This document shows, in pieces, positions 1 through 9,733 of a stretch of DNA of 64,000 nucleotides. This DNA comes from Styela clava (Eukaryota > Chordata > Ascidiacea > Stolidobranchia > Styelidae). The notes under the pieces were generated by a model that saw only the letters and a list, made by a program, of their open reading frames with translations, did not search any database and was not told where the DNA came from. The translations under genes and the position numbers were made by a program. Each line of letters begins with the position of its first letter. Position 1 is the first letter of the stretch. The DNA lies in assembly GCF_964204865.1 (NCBI RefSeq), contig NC_135251.1:15996001-16060000 (forward strand). The letters run 5' to 3'.

Positions 1-69
1 TACGTCTGCGTTGGAACTAAGGACATATTCTTTACTGCGTGATCTTTTTTACAAATAGATCTTTCCCGC

Positions 70-76
70 AAAAAAA
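70..76 (-). terminator. Pol III terminator of tRNA-Lys copy 1
   Basis: Seven consecutive T on the minus strand directly follow the tRNA 3' end. Equivalent runs follow the tRNA genes at 1653, 3227, 4775 and 8570. The other five near-complete genes lack one. Confidence 0.8.
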
Positions 77-78
77 GG

Positions 79-151
79 CGCCCGATAAGGGACTTGAACC
101 CTTGACCGTTGGATTAAAAGTCCAACGCTCTACCGACTGAGCTAACCGGGC
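79..151 (-). tRNA. trnK-UUU: tRNA-Lys(UUU), copy 1
   Basis: The 73-nt gene folds as a full cloverleaf. The acceptor is GCCCGGU with AUCGGGC, with discriminator G. The D stem is GCUC/GAGC. The anticodon stem is UUGGA/UCCAA around loop CUUUUAA, giving anticodon UUU. The T arm is AAGGG-UUCAAGU-CCCUU, so the internal A and B boxes are intact. A run of seven T on the coding strand (70-76) lies two bases past the discriminator, a good Pol III terminator. CCA is not encoded, as expected in animals. No intron is present. Confidence 0.93.
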
Positions 152-482
152 TACGGTACGCGTTAAAACAAAAGACATAACGGATGATAAGAATGAAAAT
201 TTTTGCAATAAGTGTGTTTGTGCATTGTGCTATGTCCATCGCCAGCTATACACAATCTAATCTTCTCGGAACAAAGACGCTACAGCGGCTGTGGTAACCG
301 GGCCACGGTCCGCATTAAAGCAAAAGACATAACGGATGATAAAAATCAATGATTTTGCAGCTAAAACAATTATAAGTGTGTTTGTGCATTGTGCTATGTC
401 CAACACCAGCTATACACAATCTAACGTTGATCTTCTCAGCGTGACCTATTTTTACAAATTGAACCTTTCCGGAACAAAGATG

Positions 483-555
483 CGCCCGATAGCGCACTTG
501 ACTCCTTGATCGTTGGATAAAAAGTTCAACACTTTACCGATTAAGCTAACCGTGC
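483..555 (-). pseudogene. Degenerate tRNA-Lys, type B
   Basis: This is the type example of the decayed full-length form. The T arm reads AAGGA-GUCAAGU-GCGCU, which destroys the T stem and the B box. The anticodon stem has A-C mispairing (UUGAA/UCCAA) and the loop is CUUUUUA. The acceptor strand has GCACGGU. It should not be transcribed by Pol III as a tRNA gene. Confidence 0.85.
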
Positions 556-739
556 TACGGTCCGCATTAAAATAAAAAGACATAACAGATGATAAAAATG
601 AATGATTTAGCAGCTAATACAATTATAAATAGGTGTGTTTGTGCATTGTGCTATGTCCAACGCCAGCTATACACAATCAAACGTTAATCTTCTCAGCGTG
701 ATCTATTTTTACAAATTGAACCTTTCCGGAACAAAGAGG

Positions 740-812
740 CGCCCGATAGCGCACTTGACTCCTTGATCGTTGGATAAAAATTTCAACACTCTACCGATTG
801 AGCTAACTGGGC
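740..812 (-). pseudogene. Degenerate tRNA-Lys, type B
   Basis: Same T-arm lesions as the copy at 483. The acceptor begins GCCCAGU and the loop region reads GAAAUUUUUAUCC, which loses the lysine anticodon context. Confidence 0.85.
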
Positions 813-1173
813 TACGGTCTGCATTAAAACCAAAGACATAACGGATGATAAAAGTCAATGATTTAGCAGCTAATACAATTATAAGTGTGTTTGTGCAATT
901 TGCTATGTCCAACGCCATCTATACACAATTCAATCTTCCCGGAACAAAGACGCTCTACCGACTGAGGTAACTCTACCGACTGAGCTAACCGGGCTACGGT
1001 CCGCGTTAAACGAAACATATACCGGATCGTCGGAATCTGTTTATTAAGCAGCTAATACAATTATAAGTGTGATTGTGCATTGTGCTATGTCCAACACCAG
1101 CTATACACAATCTAACGTTAATCTTCTCAGCGTGATTTATGTTTACAAATTGAACTATTCCGGAACAAAGGGG

Positions 1174-1246
1174 CGCCCGATAGCGCACTTGACTCCTTGA
1201 TCGTTGGATGAAAACTTCAACACTCTACCGATTGAGCTAACTGGGC
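1174..1246 (-). pseudogene. Degenerate tRNA-Lys, type B
   Basis: Acceptor GCCCAGU. The anticodon arm GAAGUUUUCAUCC has the loop altered to GUUUUCA. B box destroyed. Confidence 0.85.
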
Positions 1247-1387
1247 TACGGTCTGCATTAAAACCAAAGACATAACGGATGATAAAAGTCAATGATTTAG
1301 CAGCTAATACAATTATAAGTGTCTTTGTGCAATTTGCTATGTCCAACACCAGCTATACACAATTTAATCTTCCCGGAACAAAGACGC

Positions 1388-1414
1388 TCCACCGGCTGTG
1401 GTAACCGGGCTACG
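1388..1414 (-). repeat. 5'-half tRNA-Lys module (representative)
   Basis: Only the acceptor 5' strand and D arm are present, joined directly to spacer. Two forms occur. One is GCCCGGUUACCACAGCCGG followed by UGGAGC; the other is the normal D arm GCUCAGUCGGUAGAGC. On the minus strand they occur near 281, 944 (doubled), 1388, 1551, 1855, 2518 (doubled), 2962, 3125, 3442, 3740, 4120 and 4674. On the plus strand they occur near 5038, 5200 (doubled), 6018, 6188, 6604 (doubled), 7428, 7848, 8150 and 8727. In the first form the base changes keep a 4-bp CCAC/GUGG hairpin. Confidence 0.8.
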
Positions 1415-1652
1415 GTGTGCAGTCAAACAAAAGACATGACTGATGATAAAAATCAATGATTTAGCAGCTAATACAATTATAAGTGTGTTTGTGCATTGTG
1501 CTATGTCCATCGCCAGCTATATACAATCTATTCTTCTCGGAACAAAGACGCTCCAGCGGCTGTGGTAACCGGGCTACGTCTGCGTTGGAACTAAGGACAT
1601 ATTCTTTACTGCGTGATCTTTTTTACAAATAGATCTTTCCCGCAAAAAAAGG

Positions 1653-1725
1653 CGCCCGATAAGGGACTTGAACCCTTGACCGTTGGATTAAAAGTCCAAC
1701 GCTCTACCGACTGAGCTAACCGGGC
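1653..1725 (-). tRNA. trnK-UUU: tRNA-Lys(UUU), copy 2
   Basis: Identical in sequence to copy 1 and located 1574 bp away in the next higher-order unit. The T7 terminator is at 1644-1650. Confidence 0.93.
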
Positions 1726-2056
1726 TACGGTACGCGTTAAAACAAAAGACATAACGGATGATAAGAATGAAAATTTTTGCAATAAGTGTGTTTGTGCATT
1801 GTGCTATGTCCATCGCCAGCTATACACAATCTAATCTTCTCGGAACAAAGACGCTACAGCGGCTGTGGTAACCGGGCCACGGTCCGCATTAAAGCAAAAG
1901 ACATAACGGATGATAAAAATCAATGATTTTGCAGCTAAAACAATTATAAGTGTGTTTGTGCATTGTGCTATGTCCAACACCAGCTATACACAATCTAACG
2001 TTGATCTTCTCAGCGTGACCTATTTTTACAAATTGAACCTTTCCGGAACAAAGATG

Positions 2057-2129
2057 CGCCCGATAGCGCACTTGACTCCTTGATCGTTGGATAAAAAGTT
2101 CAACACTCTACCGATTAAGCTAACCGTGC
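2057..2129 (-). pseudogene. Degenerate tRNA-Lys, type B
   Basis: Counterpart of 483-555 in the second higher-order unit. It differs by one base near 2107. Confidence 0.85.
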
Positions 2130-2313
2130 TACGGTCCGCATTAAAATAAAAAGACATAACAGATGATAAAAATGAATGATTTAGCAGCTAATACAATTAT
2201 AAATAGGTGTGTTTGTGCATTGTGCTATGTCCAACGCCAGCTATACACAATCAAACGTTAATCTTCTCAGCGTGATCTATTTTTACAAATTGAACCTTTC
2301 CGGAACAAAGAGG

Positions 2314-2386
2314 CGCCCGATAGCGCACTTGACTCCTTGATCGTTGGATAAAAATTTCAACACTCTACCGATTGAGCTAACTGGGC
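2314..2386 (-). pseudogene. Degenerate tRNA-Lys, type B
   Basis: Counterpart of 740-812 in the second higher-order unit, with the same lesions. Confidence 0.85.
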
Positions 2387-2747
2387 TACGGTCTGCATTA
2401 AAACCAAAGACATAACGGATGATAAAAGTCAATGATTTAGCAGCTAATACAATTATAAGTGTGTTTGTGCAATTTGCTATGTCCAACGCCATCTATACAC
2501 AATTCAATCTTCCCGGAACAAAGACGCTCTACCGACTGAGGTAACTCTACCGACTGAGCTAACCGGGCTACGGTCCGCGTTAAACGAAACATATACCGGA
2601 TCGTCGGAATCTGTTTATTAAGCAGCTAATACAATTATAAGTGTGATTGTGCATTGTGCTATGTCCAACACCAGCTATACACAATCTAACGTTAATCTTC
2701 TCAGCGTGATTTATGTTTACAAATTGAACTATTCCGGAACAAAGGGG

Positions 2748-2820
2748 CGCCCGATAGCGCACTTGACTCCTTGATCGTTGGATGAAAACTTCAACACTCT
2801 ACCGATTGAGCTAACTGGGC
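2748..2820 (-). pseudogene. Degenerate tRNA-Lys, type B
   Basis: Counterpart of 1174-1246 in the second higher-order unit. Confidence 0.85.
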
Positions 2821-3226
2821 TACGGTCTGCATTAAAACCAAAGACATAACGGATGATAAAAGTCAATGATTTAGCAGCTAATACAATTATAAGTGTCTTT
2901 GTGCAATTTGCTATGTCCAACACCAGCTATACACAATCTAATCTTCCCGGAACAAAGACGCTCCACCGGCTGTGGTAACCGGGCTACGGTGTGCAGTCAA
3001 ACAAAAGACATGACTGATGATAAAAATCAATGATTTAGCAGCTAATACAATTATAGGTGTGTTTGTGCATTGTGCTATGTCCATCGCCAGCTATATACAA
3101 TCTATTCTTCTCGGAACAAAGACGCTCCAGCGGCTGTGGTAACCGGGCTACGTCTGCGTTGGAACTAAGGACATATTCTTTACTGCGTGATCTTTTTTAC
3201 AAATAGATCCTTCCCGCAAAAAAAGG

Positions 3227-3299
3227 CGCCCGATAAGGGACTTGAACCCTTGACCGTTGGATTAAAAGTCCAACGCTATACCGACTGAGCTAACCGGGC
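3227..3299 (-). tRNA. trnK-UUU: tRNA-Lys(UUU), copy 3, D-stem variant
   Basis: Same as copy 1 except that the D-stem strand GAGC reads UAGC, leaving one unpaired D-stem position. The T7 terminator is at 3218-3224. The same base change occurs in the plus-strand copy at 8570, so the two are likely inverted duplicates. It may be functional, but less surely. Confidence 0.75.
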
Positions 3300-3527
3300 T
3301 ACGGTCCGCGTTAAAACAAAAGACATAACGGATGATAAAAATGAAAAATTTTGCAGCTAATACAATTATGGGTGTGTTTGTGCATTGTGCTATGTCCAAC
3401 ACCAGCTGTATACAATCTAATCTTCCCGGAACAAAGACGCTCCACCGGCTGTGGTAACCGGGCTACGGTCTGCGTATTATTTAATGCTTGATCTTTTTTA
3501 AAATTGAACCTTCCCGGAACAAAGAGG

Positions 3528-3600
3528 CGCCCGATAAGGGACTTGAACCCTTGACCGTTGGATTAAAAGTCCAACGCTCTACCGACTGAGCTAACCGGGC
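3528..3600 (-). tRNA. trnK-UUU: tRNA-Lys(UUU), copy 4, no close terminator
   Basis: The cloverleaf and the A and B boxes are the same as copy 1. The 3' flank begins CTCTTTGTTCCGGG and has only three T in a row. The first T4 lies about 25 nt downstream (near 3500-3503), so transcripts would carry a longer trailer. Confidence 0.88.
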
Positions 3601-3901
3601 CACGGTCCGTATAAAGCAAAAGACATAACGGATGGTAAAAATCAATGTTTTAGCAGCTAATACACATATAAGTGCGTTTCTGCATTGTGATATGTCCAAC
3701 GCCATCTATACACAATCCAATCTTCCCGGAACAAAGACGCTCTACCGACTGAGCTAACCGGGCCACGGTCCGCGTTAAACGAAACACATACCGGATCGTC
3801 GGAATCTGTTTATTAAGCAGCTAATACAATTATCACAATCTAACGTGAATCTTCTCAGCGTGATTTATTTTTACAAATTGAACCTTTCCGGAACAAAGAG
3901 G

Positions 3902-3973
3902 CGCCCGATAGCGCACTTGACTACTTGATCGTTGGATAAAAAGTTCAACACTCTACCGATTGATCTAACCGTC
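3902..3973 (-). pseudogene. Degenerate tRNA-Lys, type B, 72 nt
   Basis: The acceptor strand is shortened (GACGGU in place of GCCCGGU) and the D arm reads GAUC. T-arm lesions are shared with the other type B copies. Its plus-strand partner is 7602-7673. Confidence 0.85.
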
Positions 3974-4207
3974 TACGGTCTGCATTAAAACAAAAGACAT
4001 AACAAATGATAAAAATGAATGATTTAGCAGCTAATACAAGTATAAATAAGTGTGTTTATGCATTGTGCTATGTCCAACGCCAGCTTATACACAATCTAAT
4101 CTTCCCGGAACAAAGACGCTCCACCGGCTGTGGTAACCGGGCTACGGTCTGCGTATTATTTAATGCGTGATCTTTTTTACAAATTGAACCTTCCCGGAAC
4201 AAAGAGG

Positions 4208-4280
4208 CGCCCGATAAGGGACTTGAACCCTTGACCGTTGGATTAAAAGTCCAACGCTCTACCGACTGAGCTAACCGGGC
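4208..4280 (-). tRNA. trnK-UUU: tRNA-Lys(UUU), copy 5, no close terminator
   Basis: Full tRNA sequence with flanks of the terminator-less class (CTCTTTGTTCCGGG). Upstream it abuts the spacer variant GGACCGTGGCCCGG, also seen at the plus-strand copies 5888 and 7296. Confidence 0.88.
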
Positions 4281-4460
4281 CACGGTCCGCATTAAAGCAA
4301 AAGACATAACGGATGATAAAAATCAATGATTTTGCAGCTAATACAATTATAAGTGTGTTTGTGCATTGTGCTATGTCCAACACCAGCTATACACAATCTA
4401 ACGTCAATCTTCTCAGCGTGACCATATTTTCACAAATTGAAACTTTCCGGAACAAAGAGG

Positions 4461-4533
4461 CGCCCGATAGCGCACTTGACTCCTTGATCGTTGGATAAAA
4501 AGTTTAACACTCTACCGATTGAGCTAACCGGGC
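4461..4533 (-). pseudogene. Degenerate tRNA-Lys, type B
   Basis: The acceptor 5' strand is still GCCCGGU, but the T arm and anticodon stem carry type B lesions. Nearly identical to the plus-strand copy at 8318-8390. Confidence 0.85.
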
Positions 4534-4774
4534 TACCGTCGGCATTAAAACAAAAGACATAACGGACGATAAAAATCAATGATTTAGCAGCTAATACAAT
4601 TATAAGTGTGTTTGTGCATTGTGCTATGTCCAACGCCAGCTATACGCAATCTAATCTTCTCGGAACAAAGACGCTCCAGCGGCTGTGGTAACCGGGCTAC
4701 GTCTGCGTTGGAACTAAGGACATATTCTTTACTGCGTGATCTTTTTTACAAATAGATTCTTCCCGCAAAAAAGG

Positions 4775-4847
4775 CGCCCGATAAGGGACTTGAACCCTTG
4801 ACCGTTGGATTAAAAGTCCAACGCTCTACCGACTGAGCTAACCGGGC
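4775..4847 (-). tRNA. trnK-UUU: tRNA-Lys(UUU), copy 6
   Basis: Intact cloverleaf. The terminator run has six T (4767-4772). This is the last minus-strand gene before the orientation switch. Confidence 0.92.
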
Positions 4848-4900
4848 TACGGTACGCGTTAAAACAAAAGACATAACGGATGATAAGAATGAAAATTTTT

Positions 4901-4993
4901 GCAGCTAATACAATTATAAGTGTGTATAGATTGTGTATAGATGGCGTTGGACATAGCAAATTGCACAAACACACTTATAATTGTATTAGCTGC
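4901..4993. repeat. Inverted repeat at the strand-switch point
   Basis: A 24-base arm at 4901-4924 (starting GCAGCTAATACAATTATAAG) is exactly complementary to 4970-4993. The 45-base middle carries spacer sequence ending in a new plus-strand unit. All array units left of it face minus and all right of it face plus, so this is the fold-back junction of the array. Confidence 0.85.
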
Positions 4994-5378
4994 TAAATCA
5001 TTGACTTTTATCATCCGTTATGTCTTTGGTTTTAATGCAGACCGTAGCCCAGTTAGCTCAATCAAAAGATTAACGTTAGATTGTGTATAGCTGGTGTTGG
5101 ACATAGCACAATGCACAATCACACTTATAATTGTATTAGCTGCTTAATAAACAGATTCCGACGATCCGGTATATGTTTCGTTTAACGCGGACCGTAGCCC
5201 GGTTAGCTCAGTCGGTAGAGTTACCTCAGTCGGTAGAGCGTCTTTGTTCCGGGAAGATTGGATTGTGTATAGATGGCGTTGGACATAGCAAATTGCACAA
5301 ACACACTTATAATTGTATTAGCTGCTAAATCATTGACTTTTATCATCCGTTATGTCTTTGGTTTTAATGCAGACCGTA

Positions 5379-5451
5379 GCCCAGTTAGCTCAATCGGTAG
5401 AGTGTTGAAATTTTTATCCAACGATCAAGGAGTCAAGTGCGCTATCGGGCG
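5379..5451 (+). pseudogene. Degenerate tRNA-Lys, type B
   Basis: Same variant as 740-812 (GCCCAGU acceptor, GAAAUUUUUAUCC arm) on the other strand. Confidence 0.85.
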
Positions 5452-5635
5452 CCTCTTTGTTCCGGAAAGGTTCAATTTGTAAAAATAGATCACGCTGAGA
5501 AGATTAACGTTTGATTGTGTATAGCTGGCGTTGGACATAGCACAATGCACAAACACACCTATTTATAATTGTATTAGCTGCTAAATCATTCATTTTTATC
5601 ATCTGTTATGTCTTTTTGTTTTAATGCGGACCGTA

Positions 5636-5708
5636 GCACGGTTAGCTTAATCGGTAGAGTGTTGAAATTTTTATCCAACGATCAAGGAGTCAAGTGCGCT
5701 ATCGGGCG
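5636..5708 (+). pseudogene. Degenerate tRNA-Lys, type B
   Basis: GCACGGU acceptor as at 483, combined with the GAAAUUUUUAUCC arm of the 740 variant. This mosaic suggests exchange between units. Confidence 0.85.
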
Positions 5709-5887
5709 CCTCTTTGTTCCGGAAAGGTTCAATTTGTAAAAATAGGTCACGCTGAGAAGATCAACGTTAGATTGTGTATAGCTGGTGTTTGACATAGCAC
5801 AATGCACAAACACACTTATAATTGTATTAGCTGCAAAATCATTGATTTTTATCATCCGTTATGTCTTTTGCTTTAATGCGGACCGTG

Positions 5888-5960
5888 GCCCGGTTAGCTC
5901 AGTCGGTAGAGCGTTGGACTTTTAATCCAACGGTCAAGGGTTCAAGTCCCTTATCGGGCG
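5888..5960 (+). tRNA. trnK-UUU: tRNA-Lys(UUU), copy 7
   Basis: First complete plus-strand gene. All stems pair and the anticodon is UUU. It belongs to the terminator-less class. A TTTT lies about 30 nt downstream (GTTCAATTTTAAAAAAG). Confidence 0.9.
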
Positions 5961-6352
5961 CCTCTTTGTTCCGGGAAGGTTCAATTTTAAAAAAGATCAA
6001 GCATTAAATAATACGCAGACCGTAGCCCGGTTACCACAGCCGGTGGAGCGTCTTTGTTCCGAGAAGAATAGATTTTATATAGCTGGCGATGGACATGGCA
6101 CAATGCACAAACACACTTATAATTGTATTAGCTGCTAAATCATTGATTTTTATCATCAGTCATGTCTTTTGTTTGACTGCACACCGTAGCCCGGTTACCA
6201 CAGCCGGTGGAGCAACTTTGTTCCGGGAAGATTAGATTGTGTATAGCTGGTGTTGGACATAGCAAATTGCACAAAGACACTTATAATTGTATTAGCTGCT
6301 AAATCATTGACTTTTATCATCCGTTATGTCTTTGGTTTTAATGCAGACCGTA

Positions 6353-6425
6353 GCCCAGTTAGCTCAATCGGTAGAGTGTTGAAGTTTTCATCCAACGATC
6401 AAGGAGTCAAGTGCGCTATCGGGCG
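6353..6425 (+). pseudogene. Degenerate tRNA-Lys, type B
   Basis: Inverted equivalent of 1174-1246, including the GUUUUCA loop. Confidence 0.85.
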
Positions 6426-6786
6426 CCCCTTTGTTCCGGAATAGTTCAATTTGTAAAAATAAATCACGCTGAGAAGATTAACGTTAGATTGTGTATAGCT
6501 GGTGTTGGACATAGCACAATGCACAATCACACTTATAATTGTATTAGCTGCTTAATAAACAGATTCCGACGATCCGGTATATGTTTCGTCTAACGCGGAC
6601 CGTAGCCCGGTTAGCTCAGTCGGTAGAGTTACTTCAGTCGGTAGAGCGTCTTTGTTCCGGGAAGATTGGATTGTGTATAGATGGCGTTGGACATAGCAAA
6701 TTGCACAAACACACTTATAATTGTATTAGCTGCTAAATCATTGTCTTTTATCATCCGTTATGTCTTTGGTTTTAATGCAGACCGTA

Positions 6787-6859
6787 GCCCAGTTAGCTCA
6801 ATCGGTAGAGTGTTGAAATTTTTATCCAACGATCAAGGAGTCAAGTGCGCTATCGGGCG
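6787..6859 (+). pseudogene. Degenerate tRNA-Lys, type B
   Basis: Inverted equivalent of 740-812. Confidence 0.85.
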
Positions 6860-7043
6860 CCTCTTTGTTCCGGAAAGGTTCAATTTGTAAAAATAGATCA
6901 CGCTGAGAAGATTAACGTTTGATTGTGTATAGCTGGCGTTGGACATAGCACAATGCACAAACACACCTATTTATAATTGTATTAGCTGCTAAATCATTCA
7001 TTTTTATCATCTGTTATGTCTTTTTGTTTTAATGCGGACCGTA

Positions 7044-7116
7044 GCACGGTTAGCTTAATCGGTAGAGTGTTGAACTTTTTATCCAACGATCAAGGAGTCA
7101 AGTGCGCTATCGGGCG
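7044..7116 (+). pseudogene. Degenerate tRNA-Lys, type B
   Basis: Inverted equivalent of 483-555 (GCACGGU acceptor, CUUUUUA loop). Confidence 0.85.
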
Positions 7117-7295
7117 CCTCTTTGTTCCGGAAAGGTTCAATTTGTAAAAATAGGTCACGCTGAGAAGATCAACGTTAGATTGTGTATAGCTGGTGTTGGA
7201 CATAGCACAATGCACAAACACACTTATAATTGTATTAGCTGCAAAATCATTGATTTTTATCATCCGTTATGTCTTTTGCTTTAATGCGGACCGTG

Positions 7296-7368
7296 GCCCG
7301 GTTAGCTCAGTCGGTAGAGCGTTGGACTTTTAATCCAACGGTCAAGGGTTCAAGTCCCTTATCGGGCG
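7296..7368 (+). tRNA. trnK-UUU: tRNA-Lys(UUU), copy 8
   Basis: Intact gene of the terminator-less class. It marks where homology with the left-side higher-order unit switches from a 5'-half module to a complete gene. Confidence 0.9.
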
Positions 7369-7601
7369 CCTCTTTGTTTCGGGAAGGTTCAATTTGTAAA
7401 AATGAACACGCATTAAAGAATACTCAGCCGTAGCCCGGTTACCACAGCCGGTGGAGCGTCTTTGTTCCGGGAAGATTAGATTGTGTATAAGCTGGCGTTG
7501 GACATAGCACAATGCATAAACACACTTATTTATACTTGTATTAGCTGCTAAATCATTCATTTTTATCATTTGTTATGTCTTTTGTTTTAATGCAGACCGT
7601 A

Positions 7602-7673
7602 GACGGTTAGATCAATCGGTAGAGTGTTGAACTTTTTATCCAACGATCAAGTAGTCAAGTGCGCTATCGGGCG
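7602..7673 (+). pseudogene. Degenerate tRNA-Lys, type B, 72 nt
   Basis: Inverted equivalent of 3902-3973, with the same shortened acceptor (GACGGU) and GAUC D arm. Confidence 0.85.
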
Positions 7674-8016
7674 CCTCTTTGTTCCGGAAAGGTTCAATTT
7701 GTAAAAATAAATCACGCAGAGAAGATTCACGTTAGATTGTGTATAACTGGTGTTGGACATTGCACAATGCACAAACACACTTATAATTGTATTAGCTGCT
7801 CAATAAACAGATTCCGACGATCCGGTATGTGTTTCGTTTAACGCGGACCGTAGCCCGGTTAGCTCAGTCGGTAGAGCGTCTTTGTTCCGGGAAGATTGGA
7901 TTGTGTATAGATGGCGTTGGACATATCACAATGCAGAAACACACTTATATGTGTATTAGCTGCTAAAACATTGATTTTTACCATGTGTTATATCTTTTGT
8001 TTCAATTCAGACCGTA

Positions 8017-8089
8017 GCCCGGTTAGCTCAGTCGGTAGAGCGTTGGACTTTTAATCCAACGGTCAAGGGTTCAAGTCCCTTATCGGGCG
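8017..8089 (+). tRNA. trnK-UUU: tRNA-Lys(UUU), copy 9
   Basis: Intact gene of the terminator-less class. The upstream spacer is a diverged variant (GTGTTATATCTTTTGTTTCAA). Confidence 0.9.
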
Positions 8090-8317
8090 CCTCTTTGTTT
8101 CGGGAAGGTTCAATTTGTAAAAATTAACACGCATTAAAGAATACGCAGCCGTAGCCCGGTTACCACAGCCGGTGGAGCGTCTTTGTTCCGGGAAGATTAG
8201 ATTGCGTATAGCTGGCGTTGGACATAGCACAATGCACAAACACACTTATAATTGTATTAGCTGCTAAATCATTGATTTTTATCGTCCGTTATGTCTTTTG
8301 TTTCAATGCAGACGGTA

Positions 8318-8390
8318 GCCCGGTTAGCTCAATCGGTAGAGTGTTAAACTTTTTATCCAACGATCAAGGAGTCAAGTGCGCTATCGGGCG
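8318..8390 (+). pseudogene. Degenerate tRNA-Lys, type B
   Basis: Inverted equivalent of 4461-4533. The anticodon arm reads UAAACUUUUUAUCC. Confidence 0.85.
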
Positions 8391-8569
8391 CCTCTTTGTT
8401 CCGGAAAGTTTCAATTTGTAAAAATAGATCACGCTGAGAAGATTAACGTTAGATTGTATACAGCTGGTGTTGGACATAGCACAATGCACAAACACACTTA
8501 TAATTGTATTAGCTGCAAAATTTTTCATTTTTATCATCCGTTATGTCTTTTGTTTTAACGCGGACCGTA

Positions 8570-8642
8570 GCCCGGTTAGCTCAGTCGGTATAGCGTTGGA
8601 CTTTTTATCCAACTGTCAAGGGTTCAAGTCCCTTATCGGGCG
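8570..8642 (+). tRNA. trnK-UUU: tRNA-Lys(UUU), copy 10, variant
   Basis: It carries the UAGC D-stem variant of copy 3, an anticodon loop CUUUUUA (A to U next to the anticodon) and a U in the variable region (CUGUC). The acceptor and T arm are intact, and T7 follows at 8645-8651. Position 37 is normally a purine in tRNA-Lys, so function is doubtful. Confidence 0.6.
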
Positions 8643-8908
8643 CCTTTTTTTGCGGGAAGGATCTATTTGTAAAAAAGATTACGCAGTAAAGAATATGTCC
8701 TTAGTTCCAACGCAGACGTAGCCCGGTTACCACAGCCGCTGTAGCGTCTTTGTTCCGAGAAGATTAGATTGTGTATAGCTGGCGATGGACATAGCACAAT
8801 GCACAAACACACTTATAATTGTATTAGCTGCTAAATCATTGATTTTTATCATCCGTTATGTATTTTGTTTTAATGCGCACCGTAGCCCGGTTAGCTCAGT
8901 CGGTAGAG

Positions 8909-8923
8909 CGTTGGACTTTTAAT
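8909..8923. repeat. Target-site duplication, 5' copy
   Basis: CGTTGGACTTTTAAT matches 9780-9794 exactly. It covers the 5' anticodon stem and the anticodon loop of tRNA-Lys. A direct repeat of this length with a poly(A) tail is the signature of target-primed reverse transcription. Confidence 0.92.
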
Positions 8924-9733
8924 TAATTCTCGGCGAAAAAGACCTGTGCAAACAGCCTCACAGAACGTCGCACAACCTACCAACATAGTTGCTGATGTGA
9001 CTGAAGTATCGACCTCTGAATCTGAATCCAAATGTCTGCGAGAGATCAAAGACTGGTCAGAATGTGAGGACGTCGAAAAGATCAGCCCGCTCAAAACACC
9101 ACCATCGAGACCGGCCAGGCAATTGTTCCGACTCAAAGAAACATCCACCATCGGCAACACCCCGTTCAACCCGCCTTCAATGGGGAAAGCGTATGTTAAG
9201 GTGAAGATTCACAACATCGAGTCTTTTGATACAACAACATCATCGGTCTCCGAGGAAACACCAGATGAAACAACATCTGCTCCAGCATATCTGGAATCAA
9301 ATATGCAGCCGCCAATTGTCGATCTGACCAGTAAACGTAGCAGGGAGGACACAACATCTACAGACTCGTCAACATCCAAAACTACCAACAAGAGAGCAGT
9401 AGGCAAAAAGAAAAAATAACAGTGAGTGCCTCAACCTAGGTTTCGACCGCGAACCATCAAAATTCCCTTCTCGTCTTTTCATTTCGGGCATGATATGTTA
9501 CAATTTGGCCTTTAAACAAATTTCCCCGATCAAACGCCCAGTTGATGGCGTTAAATCTCAACTACGGTAATACCATCTAACAAGTAACGGAAGTGATGAA
9601 AGGAATTCTACCACAACACATGGTATACAAAATGGTGATCTCTATTACAAAGAGAATTGATCCATAAACTTCCGTCGGCACAGTCTGGGTATGAAGGCAT
9701 TTGGGCTGGATTCCAGACTTGTCGTCCTGATCC

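Larger units (their letters stand above)
1..1574 (-). repeat. Higher-order unit, copy 1 (1574 bp)
   Basis: This block holds one intact tRNA-Lys, three degenerate full-length copies and several 5' halves. It is repeated immediately at 1575-3148 with only a few substitutions (for example, TTTACCG near 533 versus CTCTACCG near 2107). Landmarks recur at a constant offset of 1574 bp. Confidence 0.9.
1575..3148 (-). repeat. Higher-order unit, copy 2
   Basis: Head-to-tail duplicate of 1-1574. A third round starts at about 3149 (CTACGTCTGCGTTGGAACTAAGG) but diverges after its first tRNA gene. High identity over the full unit implies recent amplification or conversion. Confidence 0.9.
6025..7297 (+). 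repeat. Inverted partial copy of the higher-order unit
   Basis: Landmarks at 302-1574 recur here on the other strand with positions that sum to a constant (about 7599), so this is a near-full inverted copy. Homology changes partner at 7288-7300, where the left copy has a 5'-half module and this copy runs into a complete tRNA gene. The tRNA sequence is thus the exchange point. Confidence 0.8.

Noticed and set aside
315-8721. About twenty-five open frames of 60-92 codons in the tRNA array that look like a protein family
   Set aside because: They run through tRNA genes and spacers and are alike only because the DNA is repeated. No codon-level conservation beyond that of the DNA.
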